Positions 23,711 to 38,700 of a stretch of 64,000 nt of DNA are shown here, piece after piece. The notes beneath the pieces are model-generated. The model ran no database searches. It worked only from the letters and a program-made list of their open reading frames with translations, and was not told the DNA's origin. The position numbers and the translations under genes are program-made. Source of the stretch: Aradus depressus. Its lineage: Eukaryota; Arthropoda; Insecta; Hemiptera; Aradidae. Location of the stretch: assembly GCA_963662175.1 (NCBI GenBank), contig OY759223.1:13680249-13744248 (forward strand), read 5' to 3'. Positions within the stretch are counted from its first letter, which is position 1. Each line of letters begins with the position of its first letter.

Positions 23711-26700
23711 CTAGAACAATGTCACATAATCATAAATCTATTCACATTCACTCTGCCAACTCAAGCCATTTCAAAAATTGTTTTCTCTCCAAACTTTGTG
23801 AGAATATTCCCTTAGTACCTCTGAGTATTTGTGTAAAATTTTAGATTTTTATATATACAGCAGCTAAAAGTTAGCCAAAAGCGTGATATCTGCTAAAATC
23901 GCCTTTTTCAATTCTAAATTGTGCGAAAACGAAACAAAAAAAAAAAATTTTAGAGTGGGAATATAAAAACCTAAAATTATAGCTATTTTACAAAAAAATC
24001 CCATTTTTGTTTTTTGATTTAAATATTCATAGTCATTTCCAAACTGAAATTATTTTTAAAAATTACATCAGAATTAATTTATTACTTTATTAATACTTTA
24101 AATAATTTAATATTTACTTTATTAAGATATAAAAAAAATATATATATATATATCTGTGGTGTTGGAGTAAAGGGGTATATGTCAGTTTTTCTGTTTTCAG
24201 TTTTCAGAGAACTCCCAAATTTCTCAGTTGTCCCCCTTTTCACTTCCTTTTTTTTTCAATGATGTCATAAGATTCTGACTTATTTCTCTTTACCCCAACA
24301 TAGAGATCACCTATCTAAAGCAAGTTATGACTTGCTTTAGATAGGTGTTACCCATTTTCACAAAAAATTGACATATACCCCTTTACCCAAACAGCACAGA
24401 TATATATACCTACATACACATAGGATTACTAACTTAATTTCTTGAAAACAAGAAAATTAAACAACAAAAATATTAAATTATTTAAAATATTATAAAAGTA
24501 ATAAATTAATTTGATGTAATTTTTTTTTTTTTAATTGGTCGTTTGGTCAAATAATGTAATTTAATGAAACAAATATAAATAAATAAATTATTATATAGAC
24601 AGGGACGGTATAATCCTCAGTTGTCCTAATTTTCTTAATATAGGTTAGGTTAGGTTTTATGACTCATGCCCGGGCTTTAACTACGAGGTCATATCGCCTA
24701 CTACCAGAGCGCTCTTTCGTCACTCTGGTGGACATGAGCCCGACTCTACTGTGGGAGTCCTAAATTTTGCCTACCCTAAATTTTTATTCATCTAGGGTAG
24801 GGGGCTTTAACGAGTACCTGACATCGTACAGGCTCGGGACCATCGCTTAACGTCCCATCCGAAGGACGGCATGCTTAAGTTTATTTTACCTCCCAGATAA
24901 AATAATCTAAGGGCCTCGGTCGGGCTACGAACCCACGACCTTGAGCTCAGAAGTCAAGCACGCATACCACTGAGCTATCGGCGCCCTCTTTTCTTAATAT
25001 ATTTCAAGCAGAACAAAATAAGTTATGCAATACAAAACCCACTAACTCCCAGTGAAACTTCTAGTATAAGATATAAAGAGTAAAATTACTAAGTGTAGGT
25101 AAGTCTTACTTTGTGCTGGTTTTCCTCGTTTCGCCTGGTCAGATTCTGAATCAGCTGGAAACAAAACAAAAAACAACTAAACTAGCAACAATAATACTAA
25201 TTTTCTAGACAGAATAAAATAAGGACCGATATAAACAATGTTTAGTGAAAAAGGGGTTTAAAATAAAAAGAACTGGTACAGTCATAGTTCTTGTATGGTC
25301 TCCCAGGTGTAGTCGCACCAGGATTGTAATGTACGGCTCTGAGAAAGTTATTTACGTTCGTTCGCGCCATAACTCCAGAACGCATGATTTTCATTCTCAG
25401 CTAATCCAAGTAGAGGGGATCCTTTTCATTGCCAGTGATTCATCGACAACTTTTTTTATTATTACTTATACATAGGTACATAAGAATTTGCACTCCTGAA
25501 ATCCTGTTCTGGGGAGTATGTTTGATCGGAATATTATGGTAGGTTGCGTACATCTTACTAACCATCTGAGCATATAAACTTAATTACATATAAATCGATT
25601 AAAATGTGAAGGGAATCCCTTCGTTGCTTACCTTTAATAAGGACTGGTTGAGAGGGGGGTTTCTCCAGATCCTGTTGTGTCTCTTCCACCTGTTGCTGCT
25701 GCTGAGGTTGCTGGGACGGTGGAGGTGGAGGCGGCGGATGTGGTGGCTGCTGATGAACCATGATCTGCTGTTGTGCAAACTGAACCAACTGTTGTTGTGT
25801 TACTGGTTGTTGTTGCCCAAACCACTGTTGCTGTTGTTGATGTTGAATTATAAAGTGTTGTTGACTAGGAGCTGCTTGTTGCTGAGGCGGCGGTTGTTTT
25901 ATAATTTGTTGGACAGCTTCAGCTCTGAAACAATATTCAAAAGATTGGTCCCCTTTCCCTCAGCATCTACAAATTTACCTAAAAGGACGAAAATGGGAGG
26001 ACAAAATTTGATAAGATTACTGATTTCGCGCTACGCTTTCAAATTCGTAATTTTTTAAAAACAAAAATAGATTATAGAATGTTTTCCTTAGTTTGGGCCA
26101 TAAAACGTTTGTTTAGATTCATCAGAAGCCAATATTTGTGACCGTTCGATTATAACTCCTCAACTCTTTTCTTTATTTTGTAAGGGGGAAACAGAAGGGT
26201 AATTCGCTCTAAATACTCGGAGTTATTTTCGGTCAGAAATATATTACACAGTTAGTTATTGTGACTCATGCCCGGGCTTCAACTATGAGGTCATATCGCC
26301 TACTGAGGGCGCCAGTAGCTCAGTAGTATGCGTGCTAGCTTACTAAACTCAAGATAGCAGGTTCCAAACCCGGCCGAGGCCCTCAGTTTACTTTATCTGG
26401 GAGGTAAAAAAAACTTAACCATGCCGTCCTTCGGATGGGACATTAAGCGATGGTCCCGAGCCTGTACGATTCAGGTACTCGTTAAAAACCCCTACCCTAG
26501 ATAAATAATAATTTAGGGTAGGCAAAATTTAGGACTCCCGTAGAAAAATCGGGCTCATGTCCACCAGAGGACGAAAGAGCGCTCTGGTAGTAGGCGATAT
26601 GACCTCTTAGGTATGCTTAGGTCCCTAGTTGTACACACCAGCCCTCTCAATACATATATATCTGCTGATTTTCCTCCTAAATTCACAGAATGTAATTAAA

Positions 26701-29700
26701 AAGAAAAAAAAAAAACTTACCCCACTCCTTTTTTAATGGATTGTAGCGTAGCCAGAGAAGAAATAGACTGAGGAGAGGGCAATATGCTCTGTAACAAAGA
26801 AGAAAAACATAGATATTTCAAAGGCAATTATTAAAACAGAAACATAATAACACGAAAAGACTAAATATACAACAAGCAAAGCTTTGCTTGAAGAAAGGCA
26901 ATATGCAATGTATAATAATTGTATAAAATATAATAATTATTAACTTTTACTATCTTATTACAGACAATTCACAAATTAAGGCGTTACCTGCAATGTGGGA
27001 GGAGGTACAGGAGGCCCGGATTCAAATTTCCTCTTAACCCCTTGCTGAGGTCTCGTTTGTTGCTGCTGTAAAAAAAATTATAAATTGCAATATTTCTTTA
27101 AAATATCTGAAAAATCGAAACTGGTAGGATCATCTGTATTTGGTGACATATTTACAATACAATTCTGACCTGAAGCCAGACAAACTGAAGGAGAAAGAGT
27201 TTATCACAGACGAAGGACCAAAGTGCAGCTCAACCTCAGAGGACAACGATCGTTATTTTTTTTGTAATTTTGACTTAAATGGTCAAATTATGAACACGAT
27301 TTATTTTAAGATTATTGTCAAAGACTTATTTACTTGGTGGATCTACTTGTCGCTTGTTGATAATCCACACTACAGTGATTAATCCTTTTTTTTTACTATT
27401 TTTCCAATTGTACACGCTTCACGACCCAGCCAATTCAAAAAAAAACTTAATGAATTCAAAATTTGAGCGAAAACACACAACTGACTTTATATAAGTAAAA
27501 ATAACCATCTTAATCTTCTTACATTAAAAAAATTAAATCTACACGTATCTTACTAGCTGTACTCAAACACAATTTTATAAAAACAGTTGACTAAATACTC
27601 ATTCTTCAGTTTATATAAAATTTTATTATTCTAGAATATTCCATAAATTTCTATTGTTCAGAATTTAACTACCTATTTAACTTCTGGAATTGTCTGGAAC
27701 GTATGCGAATGATAACTTGATCTACCTCTACATTTTTAGATGAGTAACAAACAACATTAAGTACACTAAAGAGCAGAAATAAAGCTACTTTTAAAGACGA
27801 AAACTGGTCACTTCAACAATAAAATGATATTAGTAGTGAACAAGGATGTTCGAATACTGTCACGGATATAACCTGATCCTGGTAAATGTTGAATAAATGA
27901 AATTACTTAGTAACAATCATAAATCACCAAATATGAAATATAAGAGCTGATTTGAAACAGCTTAAAACTGACTCAAATTGTGTATTCCCAAATAACATAA
28001 TCATAATTATATAAAATAACTTTCTTCAAACCAACCTGGTGAGCTGGCGACAATTTCTCGTCATGGTGCTGCAATTGGAGACTAGCGTGAGACAGTGTAA
28101 TCTAAAAGAGTTGTTTTAGATATAAGAAAACAATAAAATAATAACATCAATAAAAATGATTAAGGTGCAGTTGGAGAGATTAAAGTTGGTCCTTGAAGTA
28201 GATCAGTGTAAGGGGTACACTATGATTAGTTCAGACCATCGGGCCTCCACTATTTTAACATCCCTTATCTCCTGGATATAAGAGATGATTATTTAATTAT
28301 TTAGAAAAAATATGTAAATATTTACTAGAGAGACTGCGTCGAGTACCAAACCAAAAACAAAAACAGTTACTTTTGTAACAACCCAATAATTTCAACTATG
28401 TATACATAATAGATGGCACACTAGATCCCGTCCTTCAGACCTCTTCGTCCCCTCCCATCGCTCCTCGACCTACCACAATTCATTTCTTATCCAGGCCTCT
28501 CTTTGGAACTCCCTGCCTCCCCCAATCCGTCACTCTCCTTCCGTGGCTTCCTTCAAATCTTCACTATTCTTTTTTGTCTTGGTCATTCTCTATTTTTATT
28601 ATATTTTTGGTTCATTTTACACAATTTATATATTTTGTCATGCATTTATTTATTTTTTATCTTATTTTATTTTGACTATTTTTATTTTTCTTCTCTATCT
28701 AGTCCCTACTTTCTAAAATTAATTGTATTTCAAACCTTGGCTGGGCATCCTTCCTTCTTTTTTATAATCAACCATCATAGTATTATGCTCGGTCGATTTA
28801 TGTATCTTATCAATTTTATTTTTTTTCTTAGATATATGGATTTTCTTTTTTACTTATTCTCTTTTATTTATATAGATACTTTTATTATTATTATTTTTTT
28901 TTTTCATCATAATGAAGTTGTAAATTTCATGTTTTTTCCTGTTAATCGTTTGTTTATCTATTTTTTTAATTGTATAGTTTTTCTCCAATGTAGCACTAAT
29001 TTTTATTTACCTATCTTTTTATTTCTTTGTACTGATACTATTTTTCATTGTTCCTGTTCTTTACTCTATATGTAGTATTTATTCTTAGGGGACCTCGGTC
29101 CCAGAATAATAAAATGTATTTTCATTTTCATAATAGAGGTAGTCTACGGAAAAAGGACATTTCAACCAAAATGGCGTTTTGTGAAAATATAATCCGTCAA
29201 AGAGAAGGGGGCTCAACTCAAATATCCTAATAACAACCGATGTTATGAATTTATCAATACAAAATTTAGTATGATGATTCAGAAGTCACTATATAAATCA
29301 TATATTGAGTTTTAGTCCAAACGGTCGATTGGCTTTGGAGGGAGAACAAAAACACATTAGTTTAATTCGTACTGGGGAAATACACTGACGGTGATACATC
29401 TAATACTTTTTTTTCAATATATTCGACGTTAATTCATATATTTCTGCAAAGGAGGCCTAAAACAGGTTCTTCTATTCATTTATGTGTTGAATCAAGAACA
29501 ATTCTATCTTTAATTTATGTACATTATTATTGAATGTGTTGGGGTATACCAACTATGCAGTAGAAAACACATTACAACTATTATATCTCTTTTAAAGGTA
29601 CCTGAATCCGTAATAAATATACAAAACTAATTCTTTCAAAATTGCTTTCACCATAACCAGAGAATCAAAAGAATTCTCCGGAAAAAGGGCACATATATGC

Positions 29701-32700
29701 TCATTTTACATTTCGAAAAATGAATAAATTTACCTGTTGCTGATTTGAAGGTTGTTGTTGGGTGGTGATGATCATGCCTTGAGATTGAGCAGGGGACTGT
29801 GCGAACTGTATAGCCTGTTGGATCAGTTGCTGTTGTTGCTGGCCTTGTTGTTGTTGTACTGGCATCAATACGCCGCCTCCCACCAAATTGCTGCCAACAC
29901 CCTGACCAAGAGTAAACTGCAACGAGTCTCCATCAATTCAATTTTTAAGAGACATTTGGTTATTTGATTCTTACTGATCTCTTGAAAAGCTATGACTACT
30001 AAATAAAAACAAGGTTGAGTGACAAGTGGAACCAGAAAAGAAAATGTCATTTCGAGAAATCAATGTTTATGCGGTGTCTTGGTTGTAGAAATTCAATAAT
30101 TAATATATGTATATATATTAAAATCAGTAATTAATGTATCGTTATGTATCGTTCTATGTGATAGACGATCTGGCATTCATTAGTATTTTATTTTAGAAAC
30201 ATTCAGTTTACAAAACTTCCAGCGTATTTGAAGTTAAGTAAAGAAAAACATTTGAAAACATAAAATCGCGAATATATATATAAATTCAGAATCTCCCCAC
30301 ACAATCCACAAGTTATATAAACTAGTAAAGTCCTTATTCATCGAAATAATTGGCGATCTACCGTACAGTTTGTATTGCTGTTAAAAGATAGATTATAGTA
30401 TAGTGCATCCAAATATGCAGACATTGTGATTTTGTGCGGATATTGTAATGACATGAGTTCCATAACAAAATAAGATAGGACCCACGATATGACATTTTTT
30501 CCTCAAAGTGACCTCCCCCCCAAAAAATGACAACTTTTATACACTCACTGAGTAGAAAGTTGGAAAGCGTCAAGGGATTTAAGCATCTACTGCTCTTTAT
30601 CCTTTTCCCGGAGACGCGCTGAGCTTCCTTCTTAGTAGTCGCTCCCGATTATACTCATACTGACTATAATAGTATAATGTTATACTATGGAAAATGTAAT
30701 GTTTTTACTAATAGTAAGCCTATAATTTACCTGTTGCATCTGAATTTGAGGCTGAACATGCTGAAGTACATGCTGGTACTGGCCTGTCTGAGGATTCAGT
30801 ATCTGCACTATCTGAGGTATCGTGTTCTGGGCGGTAGTTCGACCTGGAACTACTGAGGGTCGCTGCGGCGTGTACTGGACCAACATCAACTGGCACAACA
30901 AACAATGAAACTACTATTTCCATCCCAAATCAGTGACTTTAAGTTTAACATTTTATAACTGAATATAGTCGGGGTATCTAGCAAAATTTGACTTCGAAAT
31001 TCCCTGACTTTTTCTTGTTTTGCTTTCTTATATCCATATGTATAAGTATTGTAATAATGCGAAATCGAGGGATTGACCCCGAAAACCGGGATCGAGTTTT
31101 CAACGGGTTTTTACGATTCAAGATGCCTTGCATACGTGTTGACCATTTTCGAGATGATGTCAACAATTTCCTCTTCATTCCACACTGGCGTTACTGGTTA
31201 TAAGAAAATTTTAATTTACGCTCTACAGTAAGAAAACCGCTGACGCCAACATCTTTCATAACGTAAGAACCAATTTTTCGATAGACCGAACCATTTTCTG
31301 TTTATTTGTTTTGGTATGAATTGAAAAACTTCACGTTTGTTGATGTCTGGTGTCATGGCCGGGCTTTAACTAAGAGGTTACATCGCCTGCTACCAGAGCG
31401 CTCTTTCGTCGCTGGGAGTAGTTATTTATGACCTAAACAAAATTATTTTCAAATGAAAGTTAAAGAGAAAAGTGAAAGGCATCGTGTTAAACACTAAATC
31501 GGACCCAGCCACTTCAACATGTAGAACTCTTCATCCGGTCTGTAACACAATGTCGAGGGCGCCGGTAGCTCAGTTGTATGCGTGCTTGCTTACTGAGCTC
31601 AAGATCGCGGGCCCAGGCCCTTAGTTTATTTTATCTGGGAGGTAAAATAAGCTCAAGCATGCCGTGCTTCGGATGGGACTTTAAGCGATAGTCTCGAGGC
31701 AGTACGATGTCAAGTACTCGTTAAAGATCCCTACCCTAGGTGAATACAAATTTAGAAGAGGCAACATTTAGAACTCTCATAGTAGAGTCGGGCTCATGTC
31801 CACCAGAGTGATGAAAGAGCACTCTGATAGGAGGCGATATGACCTCGTGGTTGAAGCCCGGGCAGGAGTTATAATAACTAACGAATACAATGTCAACAGT
31901 TTACTTTTTTTTATTTTAAACTTATTCTAGGAATGTATTCATGATTTTTAATATAATCTTATTAAACAAAATACAGAGAAAATGTGAAAACATACCTGGG
32001 GCTGTTGTTGAGCTGCAGAAGTACCAGTGATTGATCGACCTACGTTGGGGTAGGCGATGATTTGCCCGTTACTAGCCTGCATGTACTGAAATCAATAAGG
32101 GGTCGGCAATATAATAACATGAATGCAAAGGAAGAAATCTGTTCCAGAATTCACTGGTGAGCACAGTGCAGTAACAGTCCGAACACAGAAATAATAAAAT
32201 TGTAAAAAGAACATGTCTTTCTTTATTTCTCTATATTTATTCTCTATATTAATTTTTTGTTGTTATTTATTTTGAAACACGACTATACAAAAAATGCACG
32301 ACCAGCGGCTGGGTTGACATATGTACGTTGAAAAAGAAATACATGTATTTATATATATATTTAAATCCTCATCCATCAACACAACTCCACACCTTTGTAG
32401 ATGATACTGCTATCCTCTCACTGCATCCCGACCTAGTCCTATCATCCAGACACTTCCAAGAACACCTGATATCCTTTCAGTCCTGGTACAGAAAGTTGAG
32501 AGTGAAGGTGAACAACAAGAAGTCAGTTCACATCGTCTTCACCCTCTGTTGAAAATATACCTGCCTTCCAGTGTACCTTAACAATAATCCAATCTCTTTA
32601 AAAAACTAAGTCCACTATCTAGGCCTCATACTCGACAAACGACTAACTTGGAACCCCCACACGAAACTGAAAAGACATGAAATGAACAGACGTTATAAAC

Positions 32701-35700
32701 TGTTACTAAGAGTACTAGACAAAAGATCTAAATTAAGATGAAAAACAAAAGACTTATATACAACGCAGTATTCAAACCAAGGTTTCCCATCTCCAGCGCA
32801 TCCAATCCCTTCCATCCAAAATCCTTCGTACAATAGCCAATGCGGGTCCGAGGCTTGGACTATCTCCAAGTCAGATGAACAACACCTTCTGGTCTTCGAA
32901 AGAAAGATCCTCCGCCGATATGGCCCAATACGCGATGGAGAAGACTGGAGACGACGCACGAACCAAGAATTATATTCCCTCACCCAGGAACCAGACATTG
33001 TGAAGGTCATCAGGCTGGGAAGACTCAGGTGAGCCGGACATGAGGCCAGGATGAGCGAACATGAGATCCCGAGGAAGACGATGTCGGACCAGCTTTACGG
33101 AACAAGACGCGTCGGGAGGCCGAAGCTGAGGTGGCAGGATGGTGTGGCGAATGATGCGAGGAGCCTGCTTGGGGTCCTACACTGGAGAGCAGCTGCACAA
33201 AACAAGGATAACTGGCGGACACTGTTGGAGGAGGCCTTGACTCATTAGTGGGTTGTCGCGCCGTTGTGAATGAATGAATGAACTTTATTACGTTTCTCTA
33301 AAACTCTTCACACCTTAAAACGTACCTTTTGTTACTAAAATTGCTAAATCTAAGTATAAAAAATTATTTTCCTTAGTTCCTACGATAATCCTCTAGTTCG
33401 TGCCTTCCATTCTGCCATATTTCCCTAACGACAGTTAAGCGTCAATGGCCTTGAGACCTCGTTAACAGCACCAGTGGCAGTGATTAGTTACAAATAAAAG
33501 TAACTCATTGACTAGGGATTGTCAACAAATGGCAATATTAACAGAACCAAGTGTCCAACCTGAAGAGGATAGCTGGCCTGAGAGATGATCTGTGGTTGCT
33601 GAGTGGCTGCTAAGAGCTGCTGTTGAGGGATGATGGTGGCTGGCTGAAACATTCCACCTCCCTGACTCACGTAAATCTAAAACATTAAATAATTAATTAT
33701 TACAATTTAAACATGAAAACAACAATATATATTATCTAACTTGCTATACCCACACAGTACAGCCATCCCCGTCCACATGAAATACACTCCTTTAACTTTC
33801 ACCGGCAATCTAACACACAGAATACAGCGCCCTTTAAACAGACACAACATCTATACAACTTACACATCACCCAAATCTCTGGGAAAATTCATCTTCAACG
33901 CCAAGGACAAGACAGACATACTGGAGAGAAGAGGGGTATATAGTATTCCATGCAATGATTGCAATGCTATATACATTGGGCACACAGGAAGAAGGTTTAA
34001 CATAAGATACAGGGAACACCTCAAACAGACAGCCTCCAATAACTCCACGTTCTACAGACATCTCACAAAAACAGATCATCAACCCAAAGACCCACATAAA
34101 CCCAACATACTACACTTGGCTTCTAAAGGAAGGGAATTATCTCTGTTAGAAGCCATTGAAATAAACAAATACACATTACAAACTACTCAACGAACAAACG
34201 GATTTAAATCATTCCCCCCACCTCAATTTGAAACTTCCAAGATAGACTTGGCTAACTATTATTATGCTCTGTTCACTATCAATAAATTAATGTTACAGGG
34301 ATGCAATGTGTTTTTATTTCATTTTACGGTGATCTAGTAGTTGTCTGTTTTTTTAGTTTTTAGTGATATAGGTAATAGGTTAATATTGATATATATATAT
34401 TATTTAATTATTTTTTGGATTAAATTGTGATATAGTATGGTACTCTTCCCCTCCTACCCCTCCCCGCCCCCCTCCCACCCTCTATCTTGAAATTTTTTCA
34501 AAATTTTACCACCAGTCATTATCTGTATCCTGTACACGTGACAATGCTCTAACCAGCGAAATATATTGTGTATTTTATATAGATATAGTGGAATTTTTTG
34601 ACTTGTTCTAAGTGTTTTTATTCAGTAGTATTAAAATGTTGATTTCAATGCAATCTGATTACCTCCTGACATAGCTACTATTTTTATTTTATTCTTTAAC
34701 CCCGTTGTAGCTATATTTGCAACAAACCCTTTATCCTTACAAAAATAATTAGTGAGTTATTTTATAGAAAAAATGTTTGGTGAATTACCAGGAATATACT
34801 TCTTCAGATTGAATTATTCGCAATCAACACTCAAGTTTTTTGATTTGCCTGAATATCAATAAGTGCCTGAGAGATCAGAATCCAAATATAAAATTCCTTG
34901 TCGATATGTTCATTCTATCGCGTTACGGTGTCTACAGGCTTTTATCCGTTGTTAACTTCCCAGTATATAGGCAAGTTATTATAATGGGTCCGAAAATAGA
35001 AATCAAAATGTTCAACATATTTTTATGTTGCAAAGTCACAGCAGTGTAAGTATGTAATTTCCGAGTTCATTTTGTGCAGTGAAAATATAAAAATCTTACA
35101 ATTTTTCATTTTCGCCTATATATGTGCATCATTCGCATATCAATTATAAATCTATGTATTTTGTACTTTTTTGTGTTATTATTATTATTATTGATATTGA
35201 TATCATGCTGGGAAGTTTGCTGCGTGGACCTCAAGGGCCGCACTTAGTTACAAATGCCAACTTTGTAGAGTCCAAATACACGGCTCAGTAATTCCTCTGA
35301 TTTAGGGTGTAGAGAGGCGAAACACACACATCCGAGAACCTGCTTGTTTATTTTTGATTTAAATGCGAAATTTCGAAGGTTTGACCGATTACTTAACTTC
35401 CCTAATACTAATTATATAGAAAGGAAAGTTAAAAAAAAAAATTAAAGTTTATCTGTACCACAGAAGTAAATTATGTCACAACTACCATATTTTTGAGGAG
35501 AGCCTTAAGAAGGTTTAGAGTTTTCATCTTCATAGCTATCTATATAAATTATTATTTAGCTTCTGAATACATCGTGTTACTTTAAACATTCCTAAAAAAT
35601 TTATGGAATGTGATTCGATTTAGCTGAGTTTACCAACGTTATGTCGTAATGATTGAAACATTAACCGATCTGTAAAACATAAATATATTTGGGAGACCGT

Positions 35701-38700
35701 AAGGCCAACCAAGTGTTGTTCATTAATCACACATTTAACAATTGAAGTAACAGCTGATCTCAAATCAAGGATATCCTTCCTCCGTCATAAGATAAACTAT
35801 TAGTACTAACTCCCATGGCACAAAAGGTATCTCATCGAACACCTCAAATTTGAAAGGTGAAAATAATTGGAAAAAAAGGTACGCCCGCCAGACTAGTTGA
35901 AATTTGTTAACTGCTATTTTTAATGAATTTTTGAAATTAGCTAAAAGAAATGAATTTATTTTTTAAAACACCTGCTTGAAATTTACATAATCTATGGTAA
36001 ACAATGTACAGTTTGTGAAAAAATTTGTCTGGCTGACAATTTCTGTTAATTAACATCTAACAGACCTTTTCTTATAAATTATTTTTTTCATGAAAGTACA
36101 TTTTGGTTTTTGTTTTAAAATGCAGTTTGAATACTCCCCCATAAAATATTGCAAATTAAGAAAATTTGCTGGCATCCTAGAATTATATTTTTTAAATTAA
36201 AAATCCAAATAATCACAAATTAATTTTATATTATACGTGCACTTTCCTCAAAATTGCACGTCGTAAAGTTTATAATTTTGTTATTAGGGCCCTTTTCGAA
36301 AACTACTATAAAAATCAAAATTTCATAGAAGGCGAGCTAAAAAACGATTTTTACAGGAAATGTGGTAAAAGTAAACTTCCAAATTTATCTTATAACATTT
36401 TATATTTAATTTTCGATAAAAATTCGATGTATTGCACTTTAGCTCCGAGGTTAGATGTGTATAATTGGACTCATAGAAAGATAAATTGCAATTGGAATGG
36501 TATTTAACTTTTTTGCCATCTCAGATTATAACTGAAATAAATCGAAACAAGCCGCAAGGTCAAACCTTCAGATTCATGAGGCTAACTATACCTGTTGAGT
36601 CTGTAGCTGTAGTTCTGCTGTAGGAGGTGCTGTCTGTGGAGGAGGCTGACTTCCTGCAGCCACTGGCACCATGCTACCTTCCGCTGCTGTCATCTGACTC
36701 TGGGTCGTTTGCGTTCCTCCAACAGTCACCTAACAACAGGTACAATACTCGTTAATACTCCTACCAGAGATGTGTAATTGGTGGCTTTCTTCTCCATGGC
36801 TTATCAGTTATGCCACATTAGGTCTTAAAAGTTAACGGTATATAGCAAAATTGACCAACGTTGATTATACCAGGCGAATCAGAAGGATATTCCGAAAGGA
36901 ATGCACAAAATTGAACATGTTACACCACTATAGTTTTTTCTCCTGCAGCATTATCTAGTATACTGTACAGAATTTTTCTTAACTAAATACGAGACATCAA
37001 AAATCGGACCATTGAACAATATTATAAGAGGCAAAAATATACTGGTGTAAAATCTGATCAAAATAGTGAAAATATTGACAGGACAACCCCCTTACTCTTC
37101 AATACATCTCTGGAGAAGGCTATTAGGGGCATGCACACGAACCCTAATGGTACAATTTATAGCAGGCTCCCTCAGCACCTCGCATATGCGGACGACGTGA
37201 TGATTACCTGACAGACGAAGGCTTCATGTAAACGAGGGCAAGACCAAGTACATGAGAACCACGAGGAAGCAAGTAAGAGACAGGGAACGGCCCTACTAGA
37301 TGGAGGATACGGTCCAATGAGAGCTGAAGAACCTGGACTGCTGGCCTTCGTGAAGCAGAGTACCAAGGTTGATACTAGAGGGGCAACCGGGAGGACAGAG
37401 AAGAGAAACACCCCGCTGGAGGGCGGCCTCAGAACGATGGGTGTGAGAACGTGGAGACGGCAGGCTGGGGACAAATAATGGCGAAAGATCGTTACGAAGG
37501 CCCAGATTCTACTAGGACCATAGAGCCAGGGCATTGAGTAGGTTAAATGATGACGAAGACCCTGAGAATGGCAGAGAAATATTTATTTTATTTTACAAAT
37601 AAAATCTTACTCGTACTGGAATCTACTCTACGTATTCTTCTCTCCCTGTGAGACGGAAATTCCGATCTCTACTTCATCGGACAATTGCGCAATTATTCTT
37701 TCAATTCTCTTAATAGTAATTTTACACATTTTTAAAAAGCTTTTGCGGAGAGCTTTTTTTATTTGCGGGGGGTCGTGTCCCCCCCAGTTAAAGCGCAACT
37801 CAATTGATCCGCCTCAGAAAAGTAGTAGAGTTTATGTTTATTCTATTGGAATATCCATCTGACCAAATTAATATTCGGAGAGTAGATCTAGAATCTGTTT
37901 CATACAGAAGAATCAGCTTGTGGTCAGGGAACCACCCTTTCGACACCGAATAAACCTTCTTCAATCCCTAAATAAATATAACGTTTATATATTATATACA
38001 ATAAAAATTTAAACAAAATACGTTTAGTTTATTCCTTTATGACCAGAATTATAATATAATGTTATCCGTATAGGAAAAAGTAATTTTTTCCTTTATGTGC
38101 CGTTCAAGAGGGCCACCACAGGTCTTATAACATGTTTGAAATTTTCTTCATTATTTCAATTATAAACTGGAATGTAATTGAGCAAAGAAGAAACATTTCA
38201 TGGGTTGTCAGACTTATTAAAAATATGTGCTCACCAAGTTTGAACCAAATCAGAAAATACTTTATTCTTATACAGTAAGTGTATCAAATTTATACCGTGC
38301 ACCGCCATGAAAGAAAAAATCTTGAAAACTCATAAGATTATATTGCTCTGTGTGTTAAAGTTGAGAGAACTAAATCTTTTACTGTAAGTATAGAACAGAG
38401 TAAAGAGATGCAAGAAGTAGGCTCTGTTGAGACGATGTTATATCAGCCAAGTTCAGGATTGTATTCACCTGAATGGGAGACTGTGAGATGTGGATCGGAA
38501 GGGGAGGCACAACCAAGGACGGAGGTGGATTATATATAGGCAACTGAAGCTGAAGACCTCCACCAGAGGGTACCAACTTACCATTGGTACCTGCAGCTGC
38601 ACTCCCTTCCACTGAAAATAGAAATTTGAGACAGTCCAACGAAGAAATTTCACAATAAGTGTTATATTTATCATTATTTTCAAAGAAGACATACAATTAA

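Noticed and set aside
25606..26058. 150-codon Leu-rich + strand frame
   Set aside because: Shadow of the copy B poly-Gln exon on the - strand.
28503..29075. 190-codon frame rich in Phe, Tyr and Leu
   Set aside because: It overlaps a CR1/L2-like C-terminus in another frame and its T-rich 3' UTR; composition explains the openness.
37172..37534. 120-codon - strand frame
   Set aside because: Antisense to a decayed reverse-transcriptase fragment with a YADD motif on the + strand.
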